Origin: Bradyrhizobium viridifuturi
GTDB lineage: Bacteria; Pseudomonadota; Alphaproteobacteria; Rhizobiales; Xanthobacteraceae
NCBI RefSeq assembly: GCF_001238275.1
Contig: NZ_LGTB01000022.1
Coordinates: 1-64,000 of the forward strand
Direction: 5' to 3'
Length of the DNA: 64,000 bases
The notes under the pieces were generated by a model that made no database searches, was not told the DNA's origin, and worked only from the letters and a program-made list of their open reading frames with translations. A program made the translations under genes and the position numbers. Shown here in pieces: positions 27,279-36,391 of this stretch (position 1 is the first letter of the stretch; each line of letters starts with the position of its first letter).

Positions 27279-27901
27279 ATGACCCGGTTTGTTGCGCGTG
27301 CGCTGGCACTGATCGTCGCAGGCTGGACGACCTCGGCGGCGGCGGCCGACCTCAACTACGGCTCGCCCTATACCGTCTATCAGCCGCTCAATGCCTATAG
27401 CTGGGCCGGGCCCTATCTCGGCGGCAATGTCGGTTATGGCTGGGGTTCGGTCGAGAACAACCCGACCAAGCCGTCCGGCTTCGTCGGCGGCGTGCAGGCG
27501 GGCTACAATTTCCAGAACGGCTCACCCTGGGTGTTCGGTATCGAGGCCGATATCCAGGGCACCACGGCCGACGACCGGTTCGCGCCCTGGAAATTCTCCA
27601 ACCCGTGGTTCGGCACGGTGCGCGGCCGCGCCGGCTATGCGGTCAACAACGTGCTGTTCTACGCGACCGGCGGTCTCGCCTTCGGCGAACTGCGCGGCGA
27701 GACCTTCGGCATGACGGAGAGTCACACCAACGCGGGCTTCACTGTCGCGCCGGCGCCGAAATGGGCTTCGCCCCGAACTGGAGCGCCAAGATCGAATATC
27801 TCTATGTCGATCTCGCCAACAGCAACTTCACGGTCACCGGCGGCGCGTCGAACGGCTACAGCTTCAGCCTGGTTCGCGCCGGCATCAACTATCACTTCTG
27901 A
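27279..27901 (+). CDS. Omp25/31-like outer membrane beta-barrel protein, one frameshift
   Basis: The signal peptide (ARALALIVAGWTTSAAAADL) is followed by the classic rhizobial barrel opening WAGPYLGGNVGYGWGS and alternating strands; the chain ends SFSLVRAGINYHF with the C-terminal Phe typical of outer-membrane barrels. The frame breaks near 27746 after NAGFTV; one added base restores GAGAEMGFAPNWSAKIEYLY and gives about 207 residues. It is a small 8-strand barrel likely to support envelope integrity; no transport function can be claimed. A strong terminator follows at 27928. Confidence 0.88.
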
Positions 27902-27927
27902 GAACAAGAAAACGTCTGAGATCGACT

Positions 27928-27961
27928 CCCGGCCGCGCCTCGCGCGGCCGGGTTTTTCTTT
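27928..27961 (+). terminator. Rho-independent terminator after the barrel gene
   Basis: Perfect 11-bp GC stem CCCGGCCGCGC / GCGCGGCCGGG with a 3-base loop is followed by TTTTTCTTT. It lies 27 bases after the stop. The next 230 bases to the cold-shock gene show no gene. Confidence 0.92.
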
Positions 27962-28191
27962 GCGGAGATCACGCTTTGCGTAGATCACGGCGACATCGCG
28001 CGCGGCGGCATCAACGCCGCGACGTCGGCGCAGCCAACCGATCGGCCGCGCGCATCCGATATGCGGCACCGTCAGTCGCGTCCGCATCATGCAGGCTGTC
28101 ATGCAGCGAGCGCGAGCCACGCGCCCGGCAGTCAACTCACACGCAACGCTTCATTCGCCGTTCAGGACGAGCCGCGCATCGCGAGGGCTCG

Positions 28192-28404
28192 TCATGAAAC
28201 CACCAGGTTGACCGCTTTCGGGCCCTTGCCCTTCTTGTCCGGCTCAACCTCGAACGTAATGCGCTGTCCTTCAGTCAGGTCCTTCAACCCTGCACGTTCG
28301 ACAGCTGTGATGTGAACGAATACATCGCGGCCGCCATCATCAGGCTTGATGAAGCCGTAGCCACGCTCTCCGTTGAAGAACTTGACTGTCCCAGTCATGG
28401 CCAT
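28192..28404 (-). CDS. Cold-shock protein, CspA family
   Basis: The 70-residue single cold-shock domain has RNP1 (RGYGFIKPDD) and RNP2 (DVFVHITAVE), which bind single-stranded RNA and DNA. ATG 28404 follows GGAGGAG at 8 bases; ATG 28398 is a second possibility. The family acts as an RNA chaperone; whether this copy is cold-inducible cannot be told. The 261-base upstream gap to rlmJ could hold a long 5' leader typical of csp genes, but I see no clear cold-shock box. Confidence 0.95.
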   Translation of the reverse strand: MAMTGTVKFFNGERGYGFIKPDDGGRDVFVHITAVERAGLKDLTEGQRITFEVEPDKKGKGPKAVNLVVS

Positions 28405-28665
28405 CGGGAAACTCCTCCCCCGTATTGCTCCACCGCTACGCGCACGCCGCGTAGCGGTTGACCGACATTCGCTTGTCGGAAGCTTGGCCACCTGAACAGG
28501 CCGGCGTCACGCCGCCGGTCTGCCTGGATCTTATTTCGGCCTTGTCACTCCGCCGCAACCATTCGCGGAAGCGGAACGTAAAGCCAGTCGTAACAGGATG
28601 AGCATAATACGGTTCCGCGCGCGTTGCCTATGCTCAAAATCGAACTTTTCAGTGGGTGCTGTAGA

Positions 28666-29526
28666 TCAAGGTTTAGGCGTCTCGAGTCTGAAGCGTGCCG
28701 CGCCGCCCTGACCAAGCGGCTTCTCGAGTTCGGGCAGGATGATCTTCAGCTCGTTCGCCAGCGTCCACGGCGGATTCACGATCAAAAGGCCGGTGGAAAC
28801 GAGGCCGGCTTCGGCTTCTTGCGGCGCCACACTGAATTCCAAACGCAAGCATTTGCCGGCGGGCCTGCTGGTTGCCGCTGCAACGGCAACGCTGCGCGCG
28901 AGTTCGTCGGTGGCTCTCCGGGATTTTACGGGGTACCACAAAAGATAGGCGCCGGTCGGCCACTTCGCGAACGCCGTCGTGAACGCGCCGGCCAGCCGCT
29001 CGAACTCGTCCTTCGCTTCGAACGGCGGGTCGATCAGCACCAGGCCGCGCCGTTCGTTCGGTGGCACGAATGCGGGCAGCGCCATCCAGCCATCGAGATC
29101 GACGACGCGCGCCTGCGCGTCGCGTCGCAATGCATCGATCAACTGCTTGCGCGCGCCGGGCTCGATCTCGCAGGCCGTCAGACGATCTTGCGGACGCAGC
29201 AGCGCCCGCGCGATCAGCGGTGACCCCGGATAGGTTTTCAATTCGCCGCGTGGATTGAATGCCCTGACGATGTCGAGATAGGGCCCGATCAAGGGCAGTG
29301 CCTTGTCGGAGAGTCGCGCCTGCATCAGGCGCGCGATGCCGGTGAGCCATTCACCGCCGCGCTGCGCTTCGCCCGACGTCAGATCATAGAGGCCGGCGCC
29401 CGCATGGGTGTCGATGACGCGGAACGGCGCCTGCTTCTCCTGCAAATAGGTGAGCATGCGCACCAGCACGATGTGCTTGATGACGTCGGCAAAGCTGCCG
29501 GCGTGAAAGGCGTGACGGTAGTTCAT
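28666..29526 (-). CDS. rlmJ: 23S rRNA (adenine(2030)-N(6))-methyltransferase RlmJ
   Basis: The 286-residue protein begins MNYRHAFHAGSFADVIKH, the RlmJ (YhiR) signature, and has the amino-methyltransferase motif DPPF in VLIDPPFEAKDEFERL. It methylates A2030 of 23S rRNA from SAM. It matches the usual family length. It is followed by the csp gene on the same strand but with a large gap, so probably separate transcription. Confidence 0.93.
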   Translation of the reverse strand: MNYRHAFHAGSFADVIKHIVLVRMLTYLQEKQAPFRVIDTHAGAGLYDLTSGEAQRGGEWLTGIARLMQARLSDKALPLIGPYLDIVRAFNPRGELKTYPGSPLIARALLRPQDRLTACEIEPGARKQLIDALRRDAQARVVDLDGWMALPAFVPPNERRGLVLIDPPFEAKDEFERLAGAFTTAFAKWPTGAYLLWYPVKSRRATDELARSVAVAAATSRPAGKCLRLEFSVAPQEAEAGLVSTGLLIVNPPWTLANELKIILPELEKPLGQGGAARFRLETPKP

Positions 29527-29690
29527 GCTGTGATCGCGCTGCGCTCCCGAGGGTGCGCATGTTGTACTTCGTCATGCCCGGCATGTCCCAGGGCATCTGC
29601 GCCTCATCTCGCCGATTTCGTGACGGCATCGACGAGCGGGACGCTCCGCACGCCGACGCGCGTCCGCCCGGCGATGACGTGGAGCAGGCT

Positions 29691-30377
29691 TCAGCCGCCG
29701 CGAACCGGCGGCATTACCACCTGATCGCGCCGGCAAGCGCGGCGATCGATTTCCTCGCAGGCGCGGAATTGCAGGTCCTTGCTCATGCAGATCCGCACCT
29801 CGCTGAGCCGGCCGCTGTTGCAGGTCACCGAGATCGCGGAGTTGCTGAGCCCGGGATTGGCCTTGATGAACGTGGTCTCGAGCTCGTCGGGCGCGATCGT
29901 TTTCGGCTCCGACAATTGCAGGAATTCCTCGGGGATCTTCACCGCGGCGCGGGCCTTGCGGATGGCTTCGAAATAGGCGCGCTCGTCGAGGCCGGAGCAG
30001 GTGCCGTGCTTGTCCCACTCATTGTAGATCAGCCCGGGCGCCGGCATCAGGTCGAGCATCGAGGTCATGATGTTGCGGGCGAGCCGCGGCGAGGGCCGTT
30101 GGCAGTATTCCGGAAAGCCGCGCTCATATTGCGGCCACAGGCCGTGCACCACGAAGGAGTAGGGCCGTCCGCCGCACTGCGCCTGCGTGCCGCGGCCGTT
30201 GTTGCCGCGCTCGCTCGCCGCCTCGCAGAACGACGGCGACCAGGACAGTGACAGCACGTAGAAATCGAATTCGCCGGGCGCATTCTGGCGGCGATCCTGG
30301 GCCGGGGCGCCAACCGCACCGCAGAGAACAAAGACAGCGGAAATCAGGAATCGGGAAATTGTGACCAACCGAGGCAT
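29691..30377 (-). CDS. Secreted ribonuclease T2 family protein
   Basis: The protein of 228 residues has a signal peptide (FLISAVFVLCGAVGAPAQ) and both catalytic blocks of RNase T2: FVVHGLWPQYE (CAS-1) and EWDKHGTCSG (CAS-2), with the three catalytic His/Glu positions. Several Cys residues should form disulphides in the periplasm. It cleaves single-stranded RNA through 2',3'-cyclic phosphates; the role may be scavenging RNA. ATG 30377 with GAGGGGAG upstream is preferred over the TTG just before it. No immunity gene is seen. Confidence 0.92.
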   Translation of the reverse strand: MPRLVTISRFLISAVFVLCGAVGAPAQDRRQNAPGEFDFYVLSLSWSPSFCEAASERGNNGRGTQAQCGGRPYSFVVHGLWPQYERGFPEYCQRPSPRLARNIMTSMLDLMPAPGLIYNEWDKHGTCSGLDERAYFEAIRKARAAVKIPEEFLQLSEPKTIAPDELETTFIKANPGLSNSAISVTCNSGRLSEVRICMSKDLQFRACEEIDRRACRRDQVVMPPVRGG

Positions 30378-30490
30378 CAAACGCTCCCCTCACGACCCCA
30401 CGAAGCCTAGCAGGCTCACGGAACATTTCAAGAACAAAAGCCGCCGGCAGTGATGGCGGCGGCTTCCGATTCAGCAATCCGGTTGGAATA

Positions 30491-30967
30491 TCAGGGCCGG
30501 GCGGCCTTGCAGGACGGGTTGTAGGCCCAGTTGCGGTCGAGCCCGGCGACGCACCATTCGACGCCCTGGTCGATGCCGGCAAAGCCGCCGTCCTCGATGA
30601 TCGAATAATGGACCTTGCGCACCTTGCCGTCGCTCAAGAGCGCATCGCCCGAGCAATAGCGGCGCGGGATATTGTCGGACTGCCAAGGCCGGAACGCGGT
30701 TTCGTGAACCCGGCTGAAGCCGGTGATGACGAGCGGCGAATTCCAGAAGGTGGCTTCCTTCTCATGGAATTGATCGCTGATGGCCGCCAGGGCCTTCTCG
30801 CACGGGGCGACATTGCCGTCATAGCGCGGGCCCGACAGCCAGAAATTCAGCTCGAACGGATTGGCGGCCTGCGCCGTGCCCCCGAAGGCCAGCGTGCCGA
30901 CCACGAGTGCGGCGCCGAGGCCAAGCGTGCGGCCGAGTTTGTTGCGGGAGTTGAACAGGTTGCGCAT
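30491..30967 (-). CDS. Secreted conserved hypothetical protein
   Basis: The 158-residue protein has a signal peptide (LGLGAALVVGTLAFGGTAQA). The mature part has four Cys (PCEKAL, RYCSGDAL, EWCVAGL, PSCKAARP), suggesting two disulphides, and no catalytic motif I know. The phrases GVEWCVAGLDRNWAYNPSC and KVHYSIIEDGGFAGID are characteristic of a Rhizobiales-only family. Start ATG 30967 has GGTGGA upstream. It is divergent from the 99-residue secreted protein at 31134, sharing a 166-base intergenic region. Confidence 0.8.
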   Translation of the reverse strand: MRNLFNSRNKLGRTLGLGAALVVGTLAFGGTAQAANPFELNFWLSGPRYDGNVAPCEKALAAISDQFHEKEATFWNSPLVITGFSRVHETAFRPWQSDNIPRRYCSGDALLSDGKVRKVHYSIIEDGGFAGIDQGVEWCVAGLDRNWAYNPSCKAARP

Positions 30968-31133
30968 GGGAATCCACCCGATTGTCCGATGCGGCGGACG
31001 GTGCCGTGAAGCCCCGGCAAGGTCAAGTGCAGCGCGGCAACACCTGTCGAGAAGTCCACCGTCGGCTGCCGGCTCGTTCTTTTCACCGTCGCCGGCGCAC
31101 TCTATGTTGGGTCCTAGCGAAATGGAGTCTGCG

Positions 31134-31433
31134 ATGCGAAGGAAATTGGCTGCGTGCCTGGTTGCCGTTAGCGGGATGCTGGCCGTGGGTCCGGCGCAAG
31201 CCGACTGGATGCAGCCGGTGCCGCCGTTCAAGGGCAATGATACCGGCGGTATCATCGCCTATTCACTGGCAGCCCAGACCGACGCCCGGCAGCTCGCCGT
31301 CGACCACTGCGCCTCCTACGGCAAGGTGGTCAAGTTCCTGGCCGTTCAGCGTTACCCAGGCGGCTACATCTCGTTCGCCTGCCGCTGGGTGCCCTATGGC
31401 TCCGCGCAGAGACCGGTGCGCACGCTCTACTGA
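31134..31433 (+). CDS. Small secreted hypothetical protein
   Basis: The 99-residue protein has a signal peptide (KLAACLVAVSGMLAVGPAQA) and a short mature domain with two Cys (HCASYGKVV and FACRWVPYG), probably one disulphide. GGAG is 6 bases before ATG 31134; an in-frame ATG at 31122 overlaps that site and is less likely. No known family is recognised. It is followed 42 bases later by the DUF3617 gene and may be in one transcript. Confidence 0.75.
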   Translation: MRRKLAACLVAVSGMLAVGPAQADWMQPVPPFKGNDTGGIIAYSLAAQTDARQLAVDHCASYGKVVKFLAVQRYPGGYISFACRWVPYGSAQRPVRTLY

Positions 31434-31475
31434 GTGCCTCAAAATTCCTCGATCGTTCAGCCGGGAGCTCGCCGC

Positions 31476-32006
31476 ATGACCCGACAGCTTGCCTTGCTTG
31501 GCTCTGCCGTTTGCCTTGTCCTGTCCACCGGCGCCGCAAGCGCCGTCGACCTGCCGATCCGCAAGGCCGGTCTGTGGGAAATGAAGATGGTGCGCACCGG
31601 TGGGCAAATCCCCGAAGTGACCATGCAGCATTGCACCGACGAGACGACCGACAAGGAGATGAGCACCGCGGCCTCTCCGTTGGCAAAGCAGGTCTGCGCC
31701 AAGCAGGACGTCCAGAAGACCGCGACCGGTTATGTCAGCGACAGCGTTTGCGGCATCGCCGGCGTCAACGTGACCTCGCATGCCGAGATCATCGGCGACT
31801 TCAATTCGGCCTACACGGTGAAGAGCACCTCGCATTCCGAAGGCGGCCCGTCCGGCGCCCATGACGCCACCATGACCATCGAGGCGAAATGGCTCGGCGC
31901 CTGCAAGAACGACCAGAAGCCCGGTGACATCATCATGCCCGGCGGCATGAAGATGAACATCAAGGACATGGAAAAGCTGAAGGGCCTGCTGCCCAAGCAG
32001 AAGTAG
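31476..32006 (+). CDS. DUF3617 domain secreted protein
   Basis: The 176-residue periplasmic protein opens with a signal peptide (LALLGSAVCLVLSTGAASA) and has the DUF3617 pattern: AGLWEMKMVRTGGQIP, then conserved Cys in MQHCTDE, VCAKQDV, SDSVC and LGACKNDQKPGD. The function of this domain is not known. GGGAG lies 8-12 bases upstream of ATG 31476. A terminator at 32043 closes the unit. Confidence 0.87.
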   Translation: MTRQLALLGSAVCLVLSTGAASAVDLPIRKAGLWEMKMVRTGGQIPEVTMQHCTDETTDKEMSTAASPLAKQVCAKQDVQKTATGYVSDSVCGIAGVNVTSHAEIIGDFNSAYTVKSTSHSEGGPSGAHDATMTIEAKWLGACKNDQKPGDIIMPGGMKMNIKDMEKLKGLLPKQK

Positions 32007-32042
32007 GCGCTGCGTATTCGATTGCTGCCCGCGCGTTCAAGC

Positions 32043-32080
32043 ACGGCCTCTCCCATGCGGAGAGGCCGTTATGCTTTTAG
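32043..32080 (+). terminator. Terminator after the DUF3617 gene
   Basis: Perfect 11-bp stem ACGGCCTCTCC / GGAGAGGCCGT with a CATGC loop is followed by TATGCTTTTA. Confidence 0.8.
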
Positions 32081-32164
32081 GCCATCATCGTTGCGCGCGG
32101 CCCGCGACGAGCGTGCAAGGCAATCTTGCGGTGAGCTGACGCGCGATCCATCTGATCCGTCCCC

Positions 32165-32312
32165 CGTCACCCTGAGGAGCGCGACGCGCGTCTCGAAGGG
32201 TCGACGGCCCGGCTGGTGGCCGCGCATCCTTCGAGGCTCGCCCAGCGGCGCAGTTGCGCCGCAAGGCTCGCGCCCCCAGCGACAAAGGCGAAGCCTTTGC
32301 GCAGGGATGACG
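32165..32312. repeat. Dispersed repeat with CACCCTGAGGAG and CCTTCGAGG words
   Basis: The stretch begins GTCACCCTGAGGAGCG, has TCTCGAAGGGTCGACGG paired with CATCCTTCGAGGCTCG, and ends CGCAGGGATGACGGG, a mosaic palindrome typical of Bradyrhizobium intergenic DNA. The rest of the 690-base gap (32081-32164 and 32313-32695) shows no gene, Fur or Irr site that I can support. Confidence 0.7.
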
Positions 32313-32695
32313 GGTCCCACCGCTCGTTCGCGCAAGCCGTCAGTATGCAATGACGTGGAATGCGGATCGCAGATGTCGCGCGTGACCGTGCAACGCGCGA
32401 GAGCATTGCGGGATGCAATCAACATCATCGAGAGATTGCTGGGTATCACGCGCGCGAGCAATCAGTGAAGACACGCGTCTTCGTGCCGATTGCCTGCACT
32501 GCGCGCTGATTGGTTGCTGCGACAACATGTCGTTTTTGAATCGCTCCAATGTTGCGCTTCAAGCGATTCTATTTTGCGCGTGTGGAATTTCACCGATCCC
32601 GCCGATAGAAATCCGCCCCAATCGATTCCTGCGTAATGACGATCGCGCGGCTCGATCATGATTAGTCTGGGCGTGTGGGGATTTGTTCGGTGGGA

Positions 32696-34996
32696 ATGGT
32701 TTCGTGTCGGAGCAGGCGTGGCTTGCTCGGATCGACGGCTGCGATCAACGCAGCGTTTCTTGGTTCGGTCATGCTTGCGCCAGTGTGCGCAGACGTCGCC
32801 AGTGCGCAGGCGCAAACCAGTCCTCCGCAAAACGATGTCAGCGTGCTTCCGCCGGTGACGGTGGAGCAATCCGGCGCTGCAAGGAAGCAAAGTGCCGCCG
32901 CTTCAAGGCAGAACACCAGGGCTTCGCGCGCGGCCGCGGCGAGCCGACGCCGCATTGTCGCGGCGACTGCGCAGAGCCAGGCTCCGCGCGCGCAGGCTGC
33001 CGCCGGGGCGATCGGTACGACGACCGGTTACGTCGCAACCGGCAGCACGACCGGCACCAAGACCGGCACGGCGCTGATCGAGACGCCGCAGTCGCTCTCG
33101 GTCGTCACGCAAAAGGAGCTCAGGGATCGCAACGTTCAGACGCTGAAGGACGCCGTCAACTACACGCCCGGCGTCACGACCACGGCGTTCGGTTACGACC
33201 CCCGGTTCGACAGTTTCTACATCCGCGGCTTCGATGCCACCTATACCGGGATCTACCGCGACGGCCTGCGCCAGGGCGGAGGCAACTTCGCGATTCCCAA
33301 GATCGAGCCCTATGGTCTCGACAGCGTGTCGATCCTGCGCGGCCCGGCCTCGGGCCTCTATGGTCTTGGTTCCCCCGGCGGCATCGTCGACGTCACCACC
33401 AAGCGGCCGCCGTTGACGGCGTTTGGCGAGGTGCAGCTGCAAGGCGGTACCTACGATCGTTACCAGGGCAGCTTCGATATCGGTGGTCCGGTGCCCGGCA
33501 GCGATCAGCTGTACTACCGGCTCACCGGTCTGCTCCGTGACGCAAAGACCTGGTATCCCGGCAACGACGATGATCGCACCTATATCGCCCCGGCACTGAC
33601 CTGGCGGCCCGATGCCGATACGTCGTTCACGATCCTGAGCGAATATCAGAGCAGCCGGACCGCCGCGAGCATCGGCAACTTCCGCACCCCCGACGGCCGA
33701 TTGACCAACATCTACTCGAATGATCCGGCTTTCAGCGCGATGGATCAGAAGCAGTATCGCATCGGCTACGCGTTCGAGCGCAATGTCGACGACGTCTGGA
33801 CGGTGCGGCAGAATTTCCGCTTCTATCAGGTCGACACCGACGCGAAATACACCCAGATCGATTCGATCGACAGCAGCACCAATCTCGCGTCGCGGTCTGC
33901 ATGGCGGATTCTCGACAGCTTCAACACCGTGACGCTCGACAACCAGGCCGAGGCCAAGTTCATGCTCGGCGCGATCAAGAACACGGCGCTGTTCGGCGTC
34001 GACTACGGCCATTCCTACTACAACGACAAGATCGGTTACGGCGCGGCGCCGGACCTCAATCTCCTGACCATGAACTACGGCGCGCAGGCGATCGCGACGC
34101 CGGCATTCTCGATCTTCAACAAGCAGTCGACCGACGAGGTCGGCCTCTATGCGCAGGAGCAGGCCAAGCTCGGCGGCTTCGTTCTGACGCTCAACGGTCG
34201 CCAGAGCTGGGTGGCGCAGACGACGACGGCCGGTCTCGACGGCGTGCCGTCAACGCAGAAGGCGACCGCCTTCACCGGCCGGGCGGGCCTCGCTTACGTC
34301 TTCGACAGCGGCATCGCGCCCTATGTCAGCTACGCGACGTCGTTCAGCCCGCAGGTCGGCGTCGACTTATCCGGGACACCGTTCAAGCCGACCACCGGCG
34401 AGCAGAAGGAGATCGGCATCAAGTACCAGATGCCGCAGCTTCCGGTGCTGCTGACCGCCGCGGTGTTCGACATCACCCAGGACAATGTGCTGCGCACCGA
34501 TCCCAGCAACATGGCGTTCCAGGCCGCTACCGGGCAGGTCGAATCCAAGGGCGTGGAGCTCGAGGCGAAGCTGGCGCTCCAACAGGGCTTCGATCTCACC
34601 GCGGCCTACACTCATCTCAACGTCGTGATCACGCAGGGCAATCCCGATACCACCGGCAACGAGCTGTCGGGCATTCCGCGCAATTCCTTCGCCGCGTTCG
34701 GCAAATACACCTTCCAGTCCGGCGTGCCGGTCGAAGGGCTCGGGCTTGGTCTTGGTGTCCGCTACATCGGGACCAACTTCGGCAACGACCAGAACACGTT
34801 CCAGAATGCGGCGACGACGTTGTTCGATGCGGTGATCGATTATGATCTGGGCAGGCTCGACCGGCGCTTTCTCGGCGCCACCATGCGCGTCAACGCGACC
34901 AATCTGTTCGACACGCACTACCAGACCTGCCAGGCCGGCTACTGCTATGCCGGCGAACGGCGGCAGGTGATCGGCACCTTGTCTTACCGCTGGTAG
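32696..34996 (+). CDS. TonB-dependent siderophore receptor
   Basis: This outer-membrane receptor of 766 residues has a signal peptide, a TonB-box-like segment NDVSVLPPVTVEQ, an unusual Ala/Ser/Arg/Gln-rich stretch of about 50 residues, then the plug (GTALIETPQSLSVVTQKEL, DSVSILRGPASGLYGLGSPGG) and a 22-strand barrel ending IGTLSYRW. The GxGNPGG-like plug signature and FNATNLFDTHY-type end (RVNATNLFDTHYQTC) match the ferrichrome/hydroxamate receptor group. ATG 32696 is chosen; GTG 32690 and GTG 32675 are possible. No siderophore synthesis, ABC transporter or TonB gene is adjacent, so ligand is unknown. It converges base-to-base with the histidine kinase gene. Confidence 0.92.
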   Translation: MVSCRSRRGLLGSTAAINAAFLGSVMLAPVCADVASAQAQTSPPQNDVSVLPPVTVEQSGAARKQSAAASRQNTRASRAAAASRRRIVAATAQSQAPRAQAAAGAIGTTTGYVATGSTTGTKTGTALIETPQSLSVVTQKELRDRNVQTLKDAVNYTPGVTTTAFGYDPRFDSFYIRGFDATYTGIYRDGLRQGGGNFAIPKIEPYGLDSVSILRGPASGLYGLGSPGGIVDVTTKRPPLTAFGEVQLQGGTYDRYQGSFDIGGPVPGSDQLYYRLTGLLRDAKTWYPGNDDDRTYIAPALTWRPDADTSFTILSEYQSSRTAASIGNFRTPDGRLTNIYSNDPAFSAMDQKQYRIGYAFERNVDDVWTVRQNFRFYQVDTDAKYTQIDSIDSSTNLASRSAWRILDSFNTVTLDNQAEAKFMLGAIKNTALFGVDYGHSYYNDKIGYGAAPDLNLLTMNYGAQAIATPAFSIFNKQSTDEVGLYAQEQAKLGGFVLTLNGRQSWVAQTTTAGLDGVPSTQKATAFTGRAGLAYVFDSGIAPYVSYATSFSPQVGVDLSGTPFKPTTGEQKEIGIKYQMPQLPVLLTAAVFDITQDNVLRTDPSNMAFQAATGQVESKGVELEAKLALQQGFDLTAAYTHLNVVITQGNPDTTGNELSGIPRNSFAAFGKYTFQSGVPVEGLGLGLGVRYIGTNFGNDQNTFQNAATTLFDAVIDYDLGRLDRRFLGATMRVNATNLFDTHYQTCQAGYCYAGERRQVIGTLSYRW

Positions 34997-36382
34997 CTAC
35001 ACCGGCACCCGCACCTGCGCCCGCAGGCCGCCCATCGGGCTTTCGCTGAGCATGATGTCGCCGCCATGCGAGCGGGCGATGTCGCGGGCGATCGCAAGCC
35101 CGAGCCCGCTGCCGCCTTCGTCCTGGTTGCGGGCATCGTCGAGCCGCAGGAACGGCTTGAACACTTCCTCGCGCATGGCGGGGGGGATGCCGGGGCCGTC
35201 GTCGTCGACCGTGATGTTGAGATAGCGGTGGTCGCGCTGGCCGGTGATCGAGATCGTGTTGGCATGGCGCGCCGCATTGGAAACGAGGTTGGCAAGGCAG
35301 CGCTTGAACGAGGCCGGCTTCACCGTGACCACGGGCAGGCCGTGGAATGCGACGGTCGCGGTGTGGCCGTGGCGCTCGGCGTCGCTGCGCAGCTCCTCCA
35401 GCGCCATCGCCATGTCGGTCGGCTGCGCGACCTCGCCGGAATCGCCGCGTGCGAAGGCGAGGTAGTCTTCCAGCATCATCGACATCTCGTCGACGTCCTT
35501 GCGCATCGCGTCGATCTCGGGACCTTCGCCGATCAGGGCGAGCTCGAGCTTGAAGCGGGTCAGGATGGTGCGCAAATCGTGCGACACGCCGGCGAGCATC
35601 GCGGTGCGCTGCTCGATCGAGCGCTCGACGCGCGCCTTCATCTCGATGAAGGCCTGCGCCGCACGCCGGACCTCACGCGCGCCGCGCGGTCGGAAGTTCG
35701 GCGCCTCGCGGCCCTTGCCGAAACTCTCGGCGGCGTCGGCGAGCCGCAGGATCGGCTTGATCTGGTTGCGCAGGAACAGCACGGCGACGATCAACAGGAT
35801 GGTCGAGGTACCGAGCATCCAGAAGATGAAGATCTCCGAATTCGAGGCGTAGGCCGCGCTGCGCTGGGCGAAGATCCGCATTACGGAATCGTCGAGCTGC
35901 ACGCGGATCTCGACCAGGTTGGACTTGCCGACGGTGTCGATCCAGAACGGACGGCTGATCTGGCGGCCGAGCTGCACCGAGAGGGTCTGGTCGAGCAGCG
36001 AGAAGAACGGCTTCGGCCCCGGCGGCGGCATGTCGCCGGCGGGGAGGAAGTCGACCACCAACTGCAGCTTCTGGGCGATGTGGCGAAGCTGGGCGCGGTC
36101 CTTGTCCTGCGGATAATTCTTGTAGACGTCGATCAGCGCGGCGATGTCGGACACAACGGCGGCCGACAGGCGCCGCGTCACCGTGTTCCAGTGCCGCTCC
36201 ATGAACACGAACGCCACCACGGTCTGCAGGATCACCATCGGCACGATCATGATCAGCAGCGCGCGGGCATAGAGGCCGGTCGGCATCCAGCTCTTGAACG
36301 CATTGCCCATCCAGCCGTTCGCCTTCGAGACGCGCTGCGAGGCGTTCTTGATCAGGGTCAGGCCGGAATCGAGCGTGCTCAT
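34997..36382 (-). CDS. Sensor histidine kinase, EnvZ-like
   Basis: The 461-residue inner-membrane kinase has two membrane segments (around residues 40-62 and 190-210) flanking a periplasmic sensor of about 130 residues, a HAMP linker, the HisKA box VSHDLRTILTRFKLELALIG, the N box NLVSNAARHA, and ATP-lid motifs DDDGPGIP and GGSGLGLAIA. It phosphorylates the OmpR-type regulator encoded 9 bases upstream (36392). Signal unknown. It is the third gene of a MarR-regulator-kinase unit and abuts the TonB receptor gene end to end. Confidence 0.93.
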   Translation of the reverse strand: MSTLDSGLTLIKNASQRVSKANGWMGNAFKSWMPTGLYARALLIMIVPMVILQTVVAFVFMERHWNTVTRRLSAAVVSDIAALIDVYKNYPQDKDRAQLRHIAQKLQLVVDFLPAGDMPPPGPKPFFSLLDQTLSVQLGRQISRPFWIDTVGKSNLVEIRVQLDDSVMRIFAQRSAAYASNSEIFIFWMLGTSTILLIVAVLFLRNQIKPILRLADAAESFGKGREAPNFRPRGAREVRRAAQAFIEMKARVERSIEQRTAMLAGVSHDLRTILTRFKLELALIGEGPEIDAMRKDVDEMSMMLEDYLAFARGDSGEVAQPTDMAMALEELRSDAERHGHTATVAFHGLPVVTVKPASFKRCLANLVSNAARHANTISITGQRDHRYLNITVDDDGPGIPPAMREEVFKPFLRLDDARNQDEGGSGLGLAIARDIARSHGGDIMLSESPMGGLRAQVRVPV

Positions 36383-36391
36383 GGCTGGATC

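Noticed and set aside
29691..30377. Secreted RNase T2 as a toxin of a toxin-immunity pair
   Set aside because: It has a normal signal peptide and full conserved RNase T2 architecture, and no adjacent immunity gene or secretion-system marker.
32165..32312. Insertion-sequence remnant
   Set aside because: No transposase-like coding or flanking target duplication; the words match dispersed palindromic intergenic repeats.
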